64,000 bases of DNA, taken from assembly GCF_905220365.1 (NCBI RefSeq), contig NC_061138.1:1364001-1428000 (forward strand). The letters are read 5' to 3'. The translations under genes were made by a program, and so were the position numbers. Position 1 is the first letter of the stretch; each line of letters begins with the position of its first letter. Source of the stretch: Vanessa cardui. Its lineage: Eukaryota > Arthropoda > Insecta > Lepidoptera > Nymphalidae. This document shows positions 22,929-34,005 of the stretch, piece by piece. The notes under the pieces were generated by a model, which was given only the letters and a program-made list of their open reading frames with translations, was not told the origin of the DNA and made no database searches.

Positions 22929-24620
22929 ATTTTAACAAAAAGAAAAACCGACTTCAAACAAAACACTATTTTAAAACAAATGAATATGCACGAAAAAGTA
23001 ATAAAAATAATTGCGTATTCAACATATTTTTTAGAGTCTTCCTAAGTTAAATGAAATGAAAAATATTAGACTACTTAAAAGTCGATTAACGATTATATCA
23101 TGTAGTTATAGTTATTGGTATATTTGGGGCCGGTGTCAGCCACGGTGCCCTTGCCCCAACAATCAAAAGAAAGAAGCGATTCGAGCCCCTTGATTGATCC
23201 AGTATATTATTGTGTAAAAGGTAATTTGTAAAAAACATATTTGTTAAAGTATTCTCGTATTGTTTTTTGATAGATATACTGTAGGGTTTTATTGGCTGAC
23301 ACCGACTCCAAATATAACAATAATTATAACTACATGATATAATCGTTAATCGACTTTTAAGTAGTCTAATATTTTTCATTTCATTTAACTTAGGAAGACT
23401 CTAAAAAATATGTTGAATACGCAATTATTTTTATTACTTTTTCGTGCATATTCATTTGTTTTAAAATAGTGTTTTGTTTGAAGTCGGTTTTTCTTTTTGT
23501 TAAAATTTTTATTTATTTTTTGATTTTAAGTGAAGCTGATGTTGTCTAACTAATTTTTTTTTAATATGGATAGATTAAGCGTTCCGTTTATATGAGTCAG
23601 AAACTACTTCGAGGACAATTTCAAAGGAAACTTGCGAATAAAGCAAAAATAGACTTTCGAAAATGCGGATTTAATACGTCACGCGGCGTAAACTACAAGG
23701 ATCCCTCGAAAGAGCTGTAATCGAACTCAGCAAAAAAACTTTGAAAAAGACCAACTATATTTCGTACATCATATGACATCACATCACATACACAAAATTT
23801 GATTAAAGATAGTAAGAAATTCTGCCCCATATCGCACCCTAACTACGAGCCGTATAGGAGTTCCATCACTACATAGTATAAAACAAAGTCGCTTTCTCTG
23901 TCCCTATATCTTTAAATCTACGCAACGGATTTTGATGCGGTTTTTTTTAAAAGATAGTGTGATTCAAGGGGAAGGTTTTTGTATAAAATACATGAACAAT
24001 ATAGTAAAGAAACACTGATAATTTTAGAAGTTTGCGATGTGATGTAAATAAACAAATTCTGTAGTATATTTAGTATCAGTATTGCACCCGTGCGAAGCCG
24101 GGGTGGGTAGCTAGTTGATTATAATATTCGACTATGATAATTACGTAAACATAACCACATTACGGACGGTGACTCAAATATCCAAATAACCTATAAATAA
24201 AAGATTCGACTGAGTATCGCTAACGTGCTCCTCAGGATTGTTCCGTTCCCTTCCGTTCCGTTACTTTGTCATGGATCCTGTGCTCAGAACCTTACCAAAC
24301 TTTCACCAAATTACCCTTGAAGTATATATTTTATAATAAAAAAAGAATTATCAAAATTGGTTAACGTGATTTTCAGTTATTCACCGATTTGTCGCGCATA
24401 TACATAATGTAAATTTAAGACTTATGTCGTTTTCATATGGATGCCATCATCGAAAAAAAATTTAAAAAAAATGGGACCCCACGGGAAGCACTACCTTTCA
24501 AACAAAAAAAAAATTATCTAAATCGGTCCACCCAGTGAAAAGTTATGAGGTAACAAACATAAAAAAAAAAAAAAAAATACGAATTGATAACCTCCTCCTT
24601 TTGGAAGTCGGTTGAAAAAT
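22929..24620 (+). mobile_element. Family D composite element, copy 1
   Basis: A 1.7-kb unit found again, block for block, at 51314-53005. It opens with a large palindrome: the arms 22929-23142 and 23293-23508 are near-perfect inverted repeats of about 214 nt around a 150-nt centre. The rest is about 1.1 kb and includes a family C Helitron-like passenger at 23873-24115. Towards the end come blocks 'ttactttgtcatggatcctg', 'atgggaccccacgggaagca' and 'taacctcctccttttggaag'. The outermost ends carry 'aaaaaccgacttcaaac' and 'gaagtcggttgaaaa', short inverted termini. No transposase ORF is present. Half-copies of its right end occur at 27905 and 47570(-), and a lone left arm at 40535. Confidence 0.75.
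23873..24115 (+). mobile_element. Family C Helitron-like element nested in family D
   Basis: The best preserved family C copy. It starts 'catagtataaaacaaagtcg', carries 'ctacgcaacggattttgatg' and 'acactgataattttagaagt', and ends 'cgtgcgaagccggggtgggt' then AGCTAGTT. It occupies the same position in both family D copies. Confidence 0.8.
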
Positions 24621-25325
24621 GAAATTATCAGAAAGTTATAAACTATTTCACTGACCCTATCTATTTAAATTACGAACGTCAAAAGCAGACTGAAAATCCG
24701 TATCTCCTTTATAATACTTAATTCAGTTTTTAAAACGAAGCTAATATTTTACAAATGAATGTATTTTTTTTATTTGCAATTGGAAAAGACATCCAGATAT
24801 TGTATTTAAAGAAGTTCGAGATTACGTAATTATAAGGTTTTGATAGATATTATTGTAAGTATTTTTATCCGATCAATTAATATTTCGATTATTGGATGTT
24901 AATTTAGACTAAATTTGCAATAGCCAATCAGAAGCGTTCGCCAATCACAGCGACGACTTGATGATAGATGAGAACGGCTGGTTAGCGACAGGCACTCTGG
25001 TTTGAGCGCTCAACGAGGACCCAACCACAAAGTGTTATAATAAATTAAAATAGAGAAAGTAATTGCAGAGTTTAATTGATTGACCTAAGACCCCTTTATA
25101 AGCAACGTGTTCTATTAGGTCTTACTATTTTATTTATCAAATATGAATAGAAAAAGGTTAATCGAAATCCAATGAAAAGATGAAAAGATTCAACGTTATA
25201 TAATGATAATTTACTACATAATATTGTATCACGCAACACAAAAGCGAACCCGATATAATTTATGTATTTTATCTTTCATTATTACAATCGATACTATCTA
25301 GATTATTTCGGTAAATACATTAAAT
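24621..25325. other. Intronic sequence with two CCAAT boxes
   Basis: Two direct CCAAT motifs ('agccaatcaga' at 24922-24932 and 'cgccaatcaca' at 24939-24949) lie in a less AT-rich patch (24915-25030). There is no TATA box or transcript evidence; otherwise nothing recognised. Confidence 0.35.
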
Positions 25326-25840
25326 AACAGAGTCGCTTACCGCTGTCTGTCCCTATGTATGACTAGATCTTTAACATAACACAACGGATTTTGATGCCAT
25401 TTTTAAATTTATTGATTGGTTCAAGAGGCTTATATGTATAAAACATGTACAATATATTAGAAACACTGATTACTTTAGAGGTTTCTAAAGAGATGTCGTA
25501 AATAAACACATACTTTGAGCTTACGTTGCAAACGCTGATCTTACAAAGTTCTTCAAAAAAGTTTGCGATGTTATTTCTATCTTTTAGGGATAACCCACAG
25601 TAACTATTTTTTAATCCTTTACTTTTTTTAAATAGTAGTTTATTTTTAAGTAGTACAACATTAATCCTGATGCAATAAAGTACCCACAATACATTGGCCA
25701 TTTAATATAGATCAATATGCCCGTTTACAGTAAGATTGTTTAATTTAAATCAATATTTTCGAATATATTGCATACCGTTTTTCATTGTCTAATTAAGTTT
25801 TAGAATTGCACTCATGCGAAGCCGGGGCCGGTCGACAGTG
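25326..25840 (+). mobile_element. Family C element split by unknown insertion
   Basis: The left part 'agtcgcttaccgctgtctgt' through 'gtcgtaaataaacaca' (25326-25512) and the right part 'attgcactcatgcgaagccg' (25804-25840) belong to family C. About 290 bp between them are foreign. They contain part of a 112-codon minus-strand open frame (25363-25701) without recognisable homology; that frame also runs through the repeat, so it is probably chance. Confidence 0.6.
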
Positions 25841-27904
25841 TTAAATAATTCATCCATATAATTTATACATTCGGTCTATAATGTAATTCCGTACCAACTT
25901 CGCAATTGTAGTCTATGGTACACGTAGTTAACAAGTTACCTTGTTAGTCTCTTAGTTGGATAAAATGTTCCCAGACAGCTGTGTTTACATCCCAGAATGT
26001 ACTTATTAGCGATTTACTAACAGAATTTATTTATCGAATTATGTTATTCTATATTTGTTTTATGTTTAGGAGGTACCTTTATCGCTAGGAAAATAGTCTT
26101 TTGTAGATACGAGTTCACGTGAAGTTTACGTTATACTTTAATTTTAAGCTTCCTGTTCTTACTTTAAAAATACTTTTGTGTTTGGAAATAAATATTTACT
26201 TATATAAGAATTAATAACATGAATTTCTTAACTATAAAAAATAGTTAACTGTATAAAATTAAAAAGATTTAACATAAAAGCCATGGCGCGTGTAATGGTG
26301 GCCAAACAGCTAACAGCATTTTCGCCGTTGAATCGCAATTCAATTACAGAAATGCAGAATTACGATTTAATTTGTCGAAATTAGTTCAATGGAACGACAG
26401 TGTGAAATAAACGTACTTCAACTAAACATTCTAGCCAAACGTTCGTGTAATACCATTGATATAAAGATTGTGTTACGCAATTCATTACATTATTCATCAC
26501 TCGAAATTTTAGGGCTCATGAACTATCAATAGTTTTATACATACATTCCTAATTATTTATATCCAAATTAATGTAATAAAACAAAAGAGTTTGTTTGTTT
26601 GAACTAATCTTTAGAAATACAAGTCAGTTATGCAAAAAAAAATATTAATTTTTCATTTGGTAGCTCTAATCTTGAAAATGCCATATTTAAAATCACACTA
26701 CAGCCGACATCAGGAACACCGAGGAAATAAACTTTTTTGTAAATATTTATAAATTAAATTCTAGCCCTTCCAATCAACCTTATTTTGTGGCATAAAATGA
26801 TATCCTAAATCGGTTCATAAACAAACATAAAAAAAAAAAACAAATTACAATCGAACTGAGAACCTCCATCTTTTTCAGTCAGTTAATGGTTGAAAGTAAT
26901 TGTACATTCGTAAAAGGCTAACTATTTGCACATTCTCAAAGGATATTGGAATTTGTTATTGTGTTATTTATCCTTGTAACTTATAAACGAGACTGTTAAC
27001 ATTTTTAAGACCTTGTAACATAACGCAACCTTTAAATTAAATTGAACTCGTAGAGGTAAATAAATTGAATTCACTTGAAAGCGTAATAAAATTAACCGTA
27101 GCAGGTCTACAGTACCAAATTAACCGCTACGCCAAAATAAGCTACGATCGTAGCACTAAAAGTAATGTATACGTATTTTACTTGTTGCTAACAGTTAGTA
27201 ACTTTGTCTCTATAAAGAACACGTATAATGTATATCAGATTTAACTTTGTAGATTTACCTTAACAAATTATACATAAATTAATAGTGTCTTCATTTAGCA
27301 AGTATAGTAAGCTTTTATAAGAAACTTTGGTTTGAAATTGTGTAACGGCTTTCCTATAGTCTGACTGTATGTTGTGTCTAAGTTAGTTCTAGAGGCAAAA
27401 ATACATTATTCTAATAATCCATGAAAATTTTTGATATGTAAGTAAATATTTGATTCTTTATCGATATCAATTAGACATAATAATATTGTTATATATAATG
27501 CACAATTGCAAAAGCAGAAATGTTTGGCACACCCGAGTTTATGATGTTATTGTCAACAAAAAAGGTAGTCTTTCTTTTCTCTTACTCTCATAATCATAAG
27601 GCGACTTAACTGACAAGACAAATTTCATTTGTAGGACTGCTTGTCTTACCTTCCGAGGCACGGTAATGCACACTTGCAACTGCCAGATTCCGAAATACTA
27701 TTGACATTTTATCGATTGAATACCCAAAAACTTTTTATCGGTCCCACCTAACTAGGACCTAGGTAGTTATTTATCTACTAGACCAAAAATACAGAAAAAA
27801 AATAACAAATGTTTCTTAACCTTATGTTATATTGATTGATATAATTAAAATAAAACTAGCTATCAATAACGAAGTTAATTTTTTTTCCGGCATAAATTTT
27901 AAAA
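25841..27904. other. AT-rich intronic sequence
   Basis: Mostly unrecognised. Around 26815-26885 ('acaaacataaaaaaaa...gagaacctccatctttttcagtcagtta') is an eroded right end of family D. No coding exon was found. Confidence 0.45.
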
Positions 27905-28085
27905 TTCTTACCTTTTTCAACCGACTTCAAAAAGGAGGAGGTTATCAATTCGTCTTTACTTTTTTTATGTTTGTTACCTCATATCTTTTTACTGGGTGGA
28001 TCGATTTTGATAATTTTTTTTTATTTGAAGGTGCTTCCCGCGTGGTCCCATTTTAATGCAGTCCAGTTCTGATGATGGTATCCGT
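27905..28085 (-). mobile_element. Family D right-end fragment
   Basis: 'tttttcaaccgacttcaaaa' followed by 'aggaggaggttatcaattcg' and 'actgggtggatcgattttga' is the reverse complement of the right end of the element at 22929-24620. It ends near 'gtatgaaaacgatataacg'. Confidence 0.75.
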
Positions 28086-28969
28086 ATGAAAACGATATAA
28101 CGTTGTCTTAAATTTGCATTATGGATGTTGACTAACTTACTTTTACTAGCTTTGATTTTATTTTGGATCTAGAAGTGATATACAACATCGACTGTTGCAA
28201 CATTTCTTGTAGTTAAGTTTTCAACATTTGCTAAAGCATATCCATGCTAGTCTCTTAATAATACATGCAACATGTGTGAAATATATTATTGCACTGGAAT
28301 AGTTTAATTTGGGAACTTGATTCAATCTTAATATGTCGTTGTCTTATCGCAACGGTTCTATTAGGAATAAGAACACCTTTATTTTTTTAACTAAACGCTA
28401 TCTTCTCTTTTTAAATTTTTAATGAAAATGTCCATCGAAAAGTTAAAAGCCAAGCCGACTGCGAAAGACAATCTTCAGCGAACGTTATCAAGAAAAGGTG
28501 CCCTCGTTTTATTCATAAGCCGAGGTAATCGACCACCTGTTTCTGTGTAAATAATAGACGACGAACTCTCGCGTTTGCCAAAAAAAATTCCACAAAATAG
28601 AAATGAAAATTATACTTGTTATCATTACATTTAACAACGATAAAAAATATTTGTAGTCGCATTTTATTTTTGACAAATCTCAAATTTAACATTTAAATCG
28701 ACGAAAAAACACCCACCGCGCAATAAATATATTTAAGTATCGTTTTTTATTACACATCCGTAAAAAATGCTATTTATATAAAAAAAACAGTTTAAAGATC
28801 TTTTATCAAAAGGGTTCTTTCAAAAGAATCCCTGTAGAAGTGGAAAGTCGACCTTTAACTGTGTATTAATTAATTAATTATACTAAAAGTATAAAAAACC
28901 TCAAAGAATCTAACTAGTTACCATACAATCTATATCTTTAAAAAGACGGCTATTTTTTTCAATTCACAT
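28086..28969. other. AT-rich intronic sequence
   Basis: No coding, RNA or known repeat signal recognised. Confidence 0.4.
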
Positions 28970-29298
28970 CTTTCAGAGTATAAAGTAAAGTAAAGTAACA
29001 GCCTGTACATTTCCCACTGCTGAGATAAGGCCTTCTCTTCCATTAAGGAGACGGTTTAGAACATATTCTACCACGCTGTTCCAATGCGGGTTGGTGGAAT
29101 GGACATAGGGCAGAATTTTGATGAAATTAGACACATGCAGGTTTCCTCACGATGTTTGCCTTCGCCGCCGAGCACGAGATGAATTATAAACACAAATTAA
29201 GCACATATATAAATAGTGGTGCTTGCCTGGATTTGAACCCGCAATCATCGGTTAAGATGTACGCGTTCTAACCACTGGGCCATCTCAGCCTTTCAGAG
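28970..29298 (-). mobile_element. SINE-A, full-length with target-site duplication
   Basis: The minus-strand copy runs from the tRNA-like head (GGCTGAGATGGCCCAGTGGT, right end) with its B box GGGTTCAAATCC to a (CTTTA)n tail at 28980-28994. It is flanked by the 9-bp direct repeat 'ctttcagag' at 28970-28978 and 29290-29298, the expected mark of LINE-assisted insertion. Confidence 0.9.
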
Positions 29299-29380
29299 AA
29301 TGTATTTAGCTAAACATTATCACACAATATTATTCAACGAAGGAAGTAACTCCAGAAACTTGTAGCCAATAGTAATCCTA

Positions 29381-29605
29381 CTAATATTATGAATGCGAAA
29401 ATTTGTGAGAATAGATGTATGTATGTTTGTTACTTCTTCACGAAAAACCTACAGAACGGATTTGGATGAAATTCTACAGTAATATAAGTAATACATTAGA
29501 ATAACACATAGGCTGCTATTTATAACGATTTCATGTAATTGAGTCATATTATAACTTTAAATATCAAGTACCCGTGCGAAACCGGGGCGTGTCGCGTGTC
29601 ATATA
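29381..29605 (+). mobile_element. Helitron-like non-autonomous element
   Basis: 'ctactaatattatgaatgcg' start, 'ctacagaacggatttggatg' middle and 'gtacccgtgcgaaaccgggg' end. This is the architecture of lepidopteran short Helitron derivatives, related to but distinct from the Lep1-like and family C elements. Confidence 0.65.
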
Positions 29606-29946
29606 TAATTATTAATATTTATATATGCCCTATGAACATCAACGAATACTATTCCTTTAGTATTGGCGACTTGGTAACAAACGTGATTGAATATATTTGA
29701 TCTATCAATACAAAGCTAAGAGGAAGGAAAGGGAGATTCGGAAAGCGATAGGACGGGCCAACATCCGGCCCTTGTGATGTTAGCGGTCGAATGGCATTAC
29801 CCGCGCTCACTTCCCTTACTGTGTTGCGCTCTTGATAATGTAAACAAGATACAAGTCAATGTAATGAAAGTTGTCACGTCAAATTGGATAAGAATAGACC
29901 TTAGGAAGGTCATCATAATAGCTGATACCAGCCCATAAGCATTATA
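29606..29946. other. Intronic sequence, locally GC-richer
   Basis: Bases 29730-29840 are less AT-rich than their surroundings but show no splice-bounded open frame or repeat match. Confidence 0.35.
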
Positions 29947-30228
29947 CCTAGCTCAGTAGTGAGAACGCATGCATCTTCAAACCCAGGCAAGCACAATTAA
30001 ATTCATTCATCATGTGCATAATTTTTGTTAATAATTTATGTCGTGTTCGGCGGTGAAGGAAAACATCGTAACGAAACGTGCATGTGTGTAATTTCAACAA
30101 AATTTGGTTATATGTGTATCCAATAACTCGATTTGGGGTATCGTGATGGAACATGCTTCAAACCTTCTCCTCAAAGGGAGATGAGAAGCCCAGCAATGAG
30201 AAATGCACAGGCTGTTTAAGTTGTTGTT
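29947..30228 (+). mobile_element. SINE-A, diverged
   Basis: 'cagtagtgagaacgcatgca' head, a B-box remnant 'tcaaacccaggcaagcac', 'gttcggcggtgaaggaaaac' body and end 'gaaatgcacaggctgttta'. A short internal deletion removes part of the tRNA-like head. Confidence 0.75.
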
Positions 30229-30572
30229 TTTACTGGCATACGTTATGGTGATCGTGACCGACCTTGACCTACACTGTGTTCATGTGAAAAGGTACTCAGC
30301 GTTAGCCCATCATAAAACACAGACACGACACACAAAATTACAAGCACAAACACTCTCATTAGCATTAATTTAGTATATTAGAATATCATACGATCACAGT
30401 GCAGCTTCATTATTAAAAGCATTCGTCGGAATTCGGTAATACAATTTAAATCATTAGAATAATTGCATCGCCTCGAGAATAGAATTTTCTGTCTAGTTGT
30501 AGAAAATCAAAAGTTGTATGCATTGTCGAACAATGTAGATACGACTAGGGAACGTTCAAGAAAAGAACGTAC

Positions 30573-30663
30573 CTCCCAGGAGTTGCAGATATTCATGGGC
30601 AGAGTAATCACTTTCCATCAGATGCGCCTCTTGCTCGTTTTTTCTTTTGTCTAATGTCATCGT
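30573..30663 (-). CDS. Candidate start exon (uncertain)
   Basis: On the minus strand an acceptor-like TTGATTTTATAG is followed by ACG ATG and an open frame MTLDKRKNEQEAHLMESDYS, then AHEYLQLLG. It ends in a strong donor GGGAG|GTACGT at 30573/30572. An A at -3 from the ATG fits start context. The 91-nt exon ends in phase 1. The adenylate cyclase exon at 48780-48925 begins with two bases that would complete such a codon (G+AG), and the acidic, charged peptide would suit a cytoplasmic N-terminus. However, it lies 3' of that exon on the same strand, so it cannot precede it in a normal transcript. Inserting it between the 48.8- and 19.3-kb exons would break the frame. It may belong to another gene, be an alternative first exon, or be a chance ORF. 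Confidence 0.35.
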
Positions 30664-31144
30664 CTATAAAATCAATATCAATATTTGACAAACTTAAATC
30701 CATCAAAAATATATAAAAATGAACCACATATAATCCTTTTTCATACCTTATAAGGTTTGCTACGACTTTTATGAAAAAATCCAATAAAAGTTTTACTATG
30801 AGATGTTTCATTAATTTCACATTATTCATTTACATACAGACCACGTAAAAAGCCGTAACAAAGCATCCGTACTTTTTGTTAAGATAATTATTTATATTCT
30901 CCTATATTTGTTAGAAGCATAAAGACGTGATTGCTTTATCTCTAAATATACAAGCACGTATTACAATGAAACCCTTTTGGAAATTTTCAAATATCAGTTG
31001 CCAAATTCCAGCCTAATTTATCGAAATATTTCTTTGATATTTCGTTTACAGATTTTAATCTGCTCTCCTGTAAAATTAACTGTTTTAATTTTAGCCTTAC
31101 ATAGAAACCATGGACTAATTAATCTGCTTAATAATCTCTACATA
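30664..31144. other. AT-rich intronic sequence
   Basis: Nothing recognised. Confidence 0.35.
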
Positions 31145-31265
31145 ATAAACAAAGACCCTTTCCCCTGTCTGTATGTTTAGATCTTCCAAACTACGCAACG
31201 GACTTTAATGCGGTTTTCGTCAATAAACAGAGTGACTCATGAAGGTTTATACGTATAACCCATGC
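31145..31265 (+). mobile_element. Family C Helitron-like element, 5' part
   Basis: 'ataaacaaagacccttt' start and 'actacgcaacggactttaat' block. The 3' half is missing, cut off at 'acccatgcatattatagtag'. Confidence 0.6.
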
Positions 31266-31704
31266 ATATTATAGTAGAGAAGAGACAAGAATCTCAACTT
31301 CCCTAGGAAAATATAACCATATTTCTTATATGTTTATTCTTCAATATAAAATTTGTATATAGAACCTTATTATACGCGTGTGATGTCGAGTAACTACCGT
31401 TAAGTAAATATGTATGTTTAATTCCTGTATATATACTTATATACATATACACTATATATATCAGACTGGTCTGTTACTGAATAATTTTCGATAGAAAATC
31501 ACAAGGACCTAGGACTAAGATCTGCTTTATAAGCTTGACTAAACTACGACTACATCAACGACCAATACACATATATATAAATACGTTGACACGCTTGTGA
31601 ACGCAATCATAATTATTATATTATAGCAAAAAATTCTAAAAACAGACGTTTTACACAAATATAAATAAGTGTCCAGCCCATGCACATGTTTTTTTCTTCT
31701 GATT
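31266..31704. other. AT-rich intronic sequence
   Basis: Contains TA/CA-rich simple sequence at about 31430-31460; nothing else recognised. Confidence 0.35.
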
Positions 31705-31831
31705 AAGAAATATTAACCATTCCTTACATCACCAATGAGCCACCATCCTTGGGAACTAAGACATTACCTATGTCCTTTGAGCTTTTGAGTGCTACTGTCT
31801 TGGCGTAGAATATCTAGGTGTCATCTACCCA

Positions 31832-32640
31832 GTTCAAATCCCTCACGAGCTGGATTCATTTTGCAGGAGGATCTGGGGTCTCCCACGGCGGGCCTAGCGA
31901 CAGTGGAGGCGATCCGTCCCCACTTGAGTCGCTGGGTCGTGAGGAAGCACGGCACACTGTCGTACAGAATGACGCAGGTACTTACCGGACACGGATGCTT
32001 CGGTAAGTACCTGCACGGGATAGCGCAGCGGGAGGAGTCACCCTCCTGCCACGAGTGTGGTGCGCCAGTGGACACGGCGTACCACACCCTGTACGAGTGT
32101 GCTGCGTGGGGGCCCCAGAGGCACATCCTTGCGGCGACTATGGGCGGAGACCTCTCGCTACCGAGCGTTATCAAACCATGCTCGGTAGCGAGGTGTGCTG
32201 GTCAGAGATGCGCTCCTTCTGCGAAAGTGTCATGTCGCAGAAGGAAGCAGCGGAGCGGGATCGGGAAAAAAATGCCGCCGCTGACTCGCTCCGCAGAAGA
32301 CGACCGGGGAGAAGAAAAAGGCGCTACGCGCATCTTCTCCCTCCGCCTCAATAGGCGCCGTAGGGACCAGGGGGGGTCCCAGTACCCTGGGAATCCCCCC
32401 TAGCTGTTGAAGGCCCGTTAGGCGGGCCGACCGTCAGGGCATCACGGTAGCATGCGTAAGCGATCCCGTGGCGTCCGCCGAAAGCCGGAGAGGGTACCGC
32501 TGGTTTTTAGTGGGTAAACCCGGTGTGCTTGGGCGCACTCGGCGTTCAGGGCTCCGGGGAGTCCCACACCCCCCCCCCCCCACTTTCCATCACGTGGGGG
32601 AAGCTCGTAAAGCGTTTTTCCAGCGTAATAAAAAAAAAAA
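31832..32640 (+). mobile_element. R1-clade-like LINE, 5'-truncated, with TSD
   Basis: The insertion is flanked by the 15-bp direct repeat 'ggtgtcatctaccca' (31817-31831 and 32641-32655) and ends in a short poly(A) (about 32627-32640). It is much more GC-rich than its AT-rich host. After the ORF it has a GC-rich 3' UTR with a 12-nt poly(C) run at about 32570-32581. The high GC and clean duplication point to a recent insertion. Confidence 0.9.
31855..32350 (+). pseudogene. R1-like LINE ORF2 C-terminus with CCHC-type zinc motif
   Basis: The first frame encodes AIRPHLSRWVVRKHGTLSYR, then MTQVLTGHGCFGKYLHGI. A Cys/His motif CHECGAPVDTAYHTLYEC (C-X2-C-X9-H-X4-C spacing) follows, then GPQRHILAATMGGDLSLPSV. 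This is the C-terminal end of R1/TRAS-type LINE ORF2 proteins. At about 32175 the frame shifts: the family ending MLGSEVCWSEMRSFCESVMS and QKEAAERDREKNAAADSLRR continues in another frame (to 32354). The RT domain is absent owing to 5' truncation. The frameshift plus truncation makes it non-functional. Confidence 0.88.
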
Positions 32641-32685
32641 GGTGTCATCTACCCAAACGGGCTTGCAGAGTCCTACCACCCGTTA

Positions 32686-33229
32686 AATTTTTTACTTTGT
32701 TATGTATGGTAATTAATTGAAAATCAAACTAATATAATAATCACTATAGACGAACAGTTACAACAAACAACTAATTTATTATATCTCCGAAATTAATGTG
32801 CGGCTCATAACATGAATAATTAACATTGTTTAAATATCTGCCGAGCTTCGGATTAACAGACGTATAACTATATTACTAATTTATCAACAATTTCAAGAAC
32901 TATGGTGAGCATTTGGACCTTAGCTTTAGATCACGGGTTCATAGTCGTGGAATTGATATGGCGACTTTAAAAGGTAGGTTACCGACCACTTATCACATAT
33001 TCTATCGCCAAAGATCAATACTTAGTATTGCTATATTCTGGTCAGTGTAACTAGAAGCACAAGGACATAACACCTTAATTCCCAAGTTAAATAATTAGTA
33101 AACTTATACGTAAGGGGTCAGGGTCGAATCTGCAATCTAACACATAACCGGCCTGTACACCGTTCCATGATTGAAGCTTGCATTTATACTTGGTACATTT
33201 ATACTTGGCGATATGAAGGGTGGTATATA
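32686..33229. other. Intronic sequence with repeat scraps
   Basis: Bases 33010-33085 carry a minus-strand family B scrap ('gtcagtgtaactagaagcac', 'ataacaccttaattcccaag'). The stretch 33110-33175 has a B-box-like 'gggtcgaatctgcaat' on the plus strand, possibly a SINE head remnant. The rest is unrecognised. Confidence 0.4.
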
Positions 33230-34005
33230 CAGGGTTATTGGTTACTCGACGTACATCCGCTAGGAGGTGATAGGGGTGAATATTTGCAATAATTTTAACC
33301 CCCATATGCAATTAAATAAAACATTAATTAGGCTATATTACAAAATATCTTACTTATAACTTTGCTATTGAACTGTTTATGTATTTAAATTTTATTTTAA
33401 CTTCTATTAAGTAAGTAAGTTAGGTGAGTAAGTAAGATTTTTTACATTAGATATTATTTTTATTTAATTTTGTTTGAATTTTAAAGAGCGGCCTATAGTA
33501 CAAATTCGTTCAAGTTCGAATACGAATTCCCACCAGCGTCCATTTTATTTCGGCTGCTTTGAAATAAATTGCTAGTTTATATACATTTTTGGAAAGCTAA
33601 GAAAACGGTTATGTTTTCAAAATAATCTGCAGAATATGTTCCATAATTATTTTTTAGTTTTTAAGGCTTTTCAGGAAAAATTTTTTTAAAAAATTTAAAT
33701 AATATCGTTTTCCGTCTCCAATTGTTAAATTTGAGTGATAATGATTGTTTAAATATTGACAAATAACCAGTGTTTATTCGTTTTTATAAATCAGAAGAAA
33801 AGAATAGATTTTGATTGATATTTTTGTCTAAATACATTTTTGAAGTTGTATTTTTGACCAATTTTGAAAAAATCTAAAAAACGTGATAACTCAAAAATGG
33901 TTCACTTTTGGATTATACATATGGGAGTTAGAATTATTGCAAATAGTCACCCCTATCAGACTTGTCACCTTCTACCAGATGTACGTCGAGTTACCAATAA
34001 TCCTG
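33230..34005. mobile_element. 776-bp element with long terminal inverted repeats
   Basis: The left end 'cagggttattggttactcga' and the right end, inverted, 'caggattattggtaactcga' begin terminal inverted repeats of about 85 nt. They run through 'cgtacatc', 'ggtga', 'ataggggtgaatatttgcaa' and 'catatg', with one small indel. The flanks are TATA on both sides, fitting a TA or TATA target duplication as in mariner/IS630-like or PHIS-type MITEs. The 600-bp core is AT-rich and has no transposase ORF. I did not find another copy in the window. Confidence 0.7.

Larger units (their letters stand above)
31705..32685 (+). repeat. Family B repeat interrupted by a LINE
   Basis: The left half (31705-31831) has 'aatattaaccattccttaca', 'ccttgggaactaagacatta' and 'gcgtagaatatct'. 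The right half (32641-32685) continues with 'acgggcttgcagagtcctac' then 'cacc'. Together they form one family B copy opened by the LINE at 31832-32640. Confidence 0.8.

Noticed and set aside
25363..25701. 112-codon minus-strand open frame
   Set aside because: It begins and ends inside a family C Helitron-like repeat, has no recognisable homology or splice context, and most likely is chance.
32442..32720. Several overlapping open frames on both strands in GC-rich sequence
   Set aside because: They fall in the 3' UTR of the R1-like LINE; high GC removes stop codons by chance and no family resemblance is seen.
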